From: Dyella silvae
Lineage (GTDB): Bacteria; Pseudomonadota; Gammaproteobacteria; Xanthomonadales; Rhodanobacteraceae
Direction: 5' to 3'
DNA: 64,000 nucleotides
NCBI RefSeq assembly: GCF_026421305.1
Contig: NZ_JAPJBQ010000004.1
Coordinates: forward strand, 282,053 to 346,052
Every line of letters begins with the position of its first letter. Position 1 is the stretch's first letter. The notes under the pieces are model-generated. The model saw only the letters and a program-made list of their open reading frames with translations, was not told the DNA's origin and did not search any database. Positions 62,935-64,000 of this stretch are shown here, piece after piece. The position numbers were made by a program, and so were the translations under genes.

Positions 62935-63714
62935 ATGAGTTTTCGGCCCGCCGGTTTCCGGCCCGCTGTTGTTGGTTATGCCGTAGCCCTCGTCTTTGCC
63001 CTGTCTTCTGGCGTGGTTCTCGCCCAGGAAGCGAAGGCCCCCGCCCCCGCGGGTACCGCCGCAGCCCCGGCTGCAGCCGCCACCGCCGAACCGGCCAAGC
63101 CGGCCGAAACCGCCGCTGTGAAGCCGGGTGACGCCACCGCCGGCGCTGGCAAGGCCGCCGTTTGCGGCGCCTGCCACGGCATGGACGGCAACTCCAGCGA
63201 CGCGCAGTACCCGAAGCTCGCCGGCCAGAGCGAGTCGTACATCGCGCGCCAGCTCACCAACTTCAAGACCAGCAAGCGCCAGAACCCGATCATGCTCGGC
63301 ATGGCCTCGCCGCTGTCCGAGCAGGACATGCACGACGTCGGTGCCTACTTCGCCAGCAAGAAGTCGCTGCCGGGCGTCGCCGATCAGGCGCTGGTCGAGC
63401 GCGGCCAGCAGCTCTACCGCGAAGGCGACACCACCAAGGGCGTGCCGGCCTGCATGGCTTGCCACAGCGTCGATGGCCGCGGTAACCCGGGCGCCATGTA
63501 CCCGCAGCTCACCAGCCAGCACGCGCAGTACATCGAAGCCACGCTGAAGTCCTGGCACGACGGCACCACCTGGGGCGACGATGCGCACGCGCAGATCATG
63601 CCCGGCATTGCGAAGAAGCTCGACGAGAAGGACATCGCGGCTGTCGCCAGTTACATTGAAGGCCTGCACGCGGCTGACAGCGCGGGCGGTTCCGGCAACT
63701 CTGCCGCCAAGTAA
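62935..63714 (+). CDS. Dihaem cytochrome c4
   Basis: Periplasmic electron carrier of 259 residues with a signal peptide (cleavage near VLAQEA) and two haem sites, CGACH (77-81) and CMACH (173-177), with distal Met residues (IMLGMAS and IMPGIAK regions), the c4 pattern. Between the signal and the first haem there is an Ala/Pro/Glu/Lys-rich insertion of about 35 residues. It delivers electrons to a terminal oxidase. Confidence 0.93.
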   Translation: MSFRPAGFRPAVVGYAVALVFALSSGVVLAQEAKAPAPAGTAAAPAAAATAEPAKPAETAAVKPGDATAGAGKAAVCGACHGMDGNSSDAQYPKLAGQSESYIARQLTNFKTSKRQNPIMLGMASPLSEQDMHDVGAYFASKKSLPGVADQALVERGQQLYREGDTTKGVPACMACHSVDGRGNPGAMYPQLTSQHAQYIEATLKSWHDGTTWGDDAHAQIMPGIAKKLDEKDIAAVASYIEGLHAADSAGGSGNSAAK

Positions 63715-63782
63715 TTGTCCCTGACACGCCGGCCGCAAGCCGGCGTGTCCGTTCCATGACCCGCAAAGTTCCGAGGACCACC

Positions 63783-64000
63783 ATGCTCAAGCGTTTGTCG
63801 TTCCTGTGTACCGCCCTGCTCGCGCTTGCCGCGTGCAGCAACAACAACGACAACGCCAGCCAGGCACCGCAGCCGACACCGGCACCCGCCGCCACTGCCC
63901 CGGCCGCCCAGCCGCCGGCCGCGTCGACGGCCGCCGCTCCGGCGGCTGCCAGCACGGCCGCTCCGGCGCCCGCCGCCACCGCAGCGCAGGCTCCGGCACC
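63783..64000 (+). CDS. Exported lipoprotein, N-terminal part, probable DsbA-like oxidoreductase
   Basis: The visible 72 residues are a lipoprotein signal (LALAACSNNN) and an Ala/Pro/Thr-rich linker; the gene runs off the right edge. No functional domain is seen. In Xanthomonadales the cytochrome c4 gene is, as I recall, followed by thiol:disulfide interchange (DsbA-type) genes, so a DsbA-like protein is the best guess from context. Confidence 0.6.
   Translation, partial: MLKRLSFLCTALLALAACSNNNDNASQAPQPTPAPAATAPAAQPPAASTAAAPAAASTAAPAPAATAAQAPA

Noticed and set aside
1..64000. tRNA genes, rRNA, CRISPR arrays, prophage or transposase genes
   Set aside because: I looked for T-loop motifs, repeat-spacer arrays and integrase or transposase motifs and found none.

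Overview
The window looks like a stretch of core chromosome from a high-GC gammaproteobacterium of the Xanthomonadales/Lysobacterales, most likely Rhodanobacteraceae (Dyella, Luteibacter or Rhodanobacter type). This is an inference from gene content: a lipoyl-domain-bearing E3 beside aceF with aceE unlinked, a plant-type glutamate-cysteine ligase, a TonB receptor followed by a TPR-sulfotransferase, a glutaredoxin/rhodanese fusion, the engB-cytochrome c4-(dsbA) order, and dispersed REP-like palindromes. I see no phage, transposase, integrase, tRNA, rRNA or CRISPR array.

Layout. 1-5.8 kb: rpe (cut by the window edge), a cytochrome c/djlA pair, purC, two small membrane proteins and a GH50-like lipoprotein glycosidase. 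5.9-10 kb: an APC permease, a DUF1704 (QEGLA) putative metallopeptidase and dinB. 10-17.2 kb: a TonB-dependent receptor, a TPR-sulfotransferase and two unrecognised proteins, one membrane-anchored and one secreted. 17.2-21.8 kb: aceF-lpdA of pyruvate dehydrogenase and a small MscS channel. 21.9-31.3 kb: mostly minus-strand envelope proteins, including two DUF2884 and two DUF2845 paralogues, interrupted by a plus-strand FAD dehydrogenase/ketopantoate-reductase-like pair; then LtrA, DUF924, DUF2383 and a Bcp peroxiredoxin. 31.7-40.5 kb: UspA, a diiron ferritin-like protein, two lipoproteins, a LytTR regulator divergent from an acyltransferase, an MFS exporter, a UbiM-like hydroxylase and a DUF883-like protein.

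40.6-50.2 kb: aceE and maeB on the minus strand, separated by a 1.3-kb gene-free region built as one large diverged inverted duplication; then a second DUF1704 protein translationally coupled to a small membrane protein, and rsgA. 50.3-64 kb: an aminotransferase, SGNH hydrolase, LpxH-like phosphoesterase, Grx4-rhodanese fusion, OmpR-type two-component system, glutamate-cysteine ligase, M3 peptidase, bioD, free-methionine-sulfoxide reductase, engB, cytochrome c4 and the start of an exported lipoprotein.

How the genes work together. Carbon flow around pyruvate is well represented (E1, E2 and E3 of PDH, malic enzyme, aminotransferase, rpe). Thiol and oxidant defence is spread through the window (glutamate-cysteine ligase, Grx4 fusion, fRMsr, Bcp, ferritin-like protein). 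The least explained material is the roughly 1-kb inverted duplication at 43515-44539, the paired DUF1704 proteins with a zinc-peptidase-like signature, the TonB receptor-sulfotransferase pair, and several families of intergenic palindromes.
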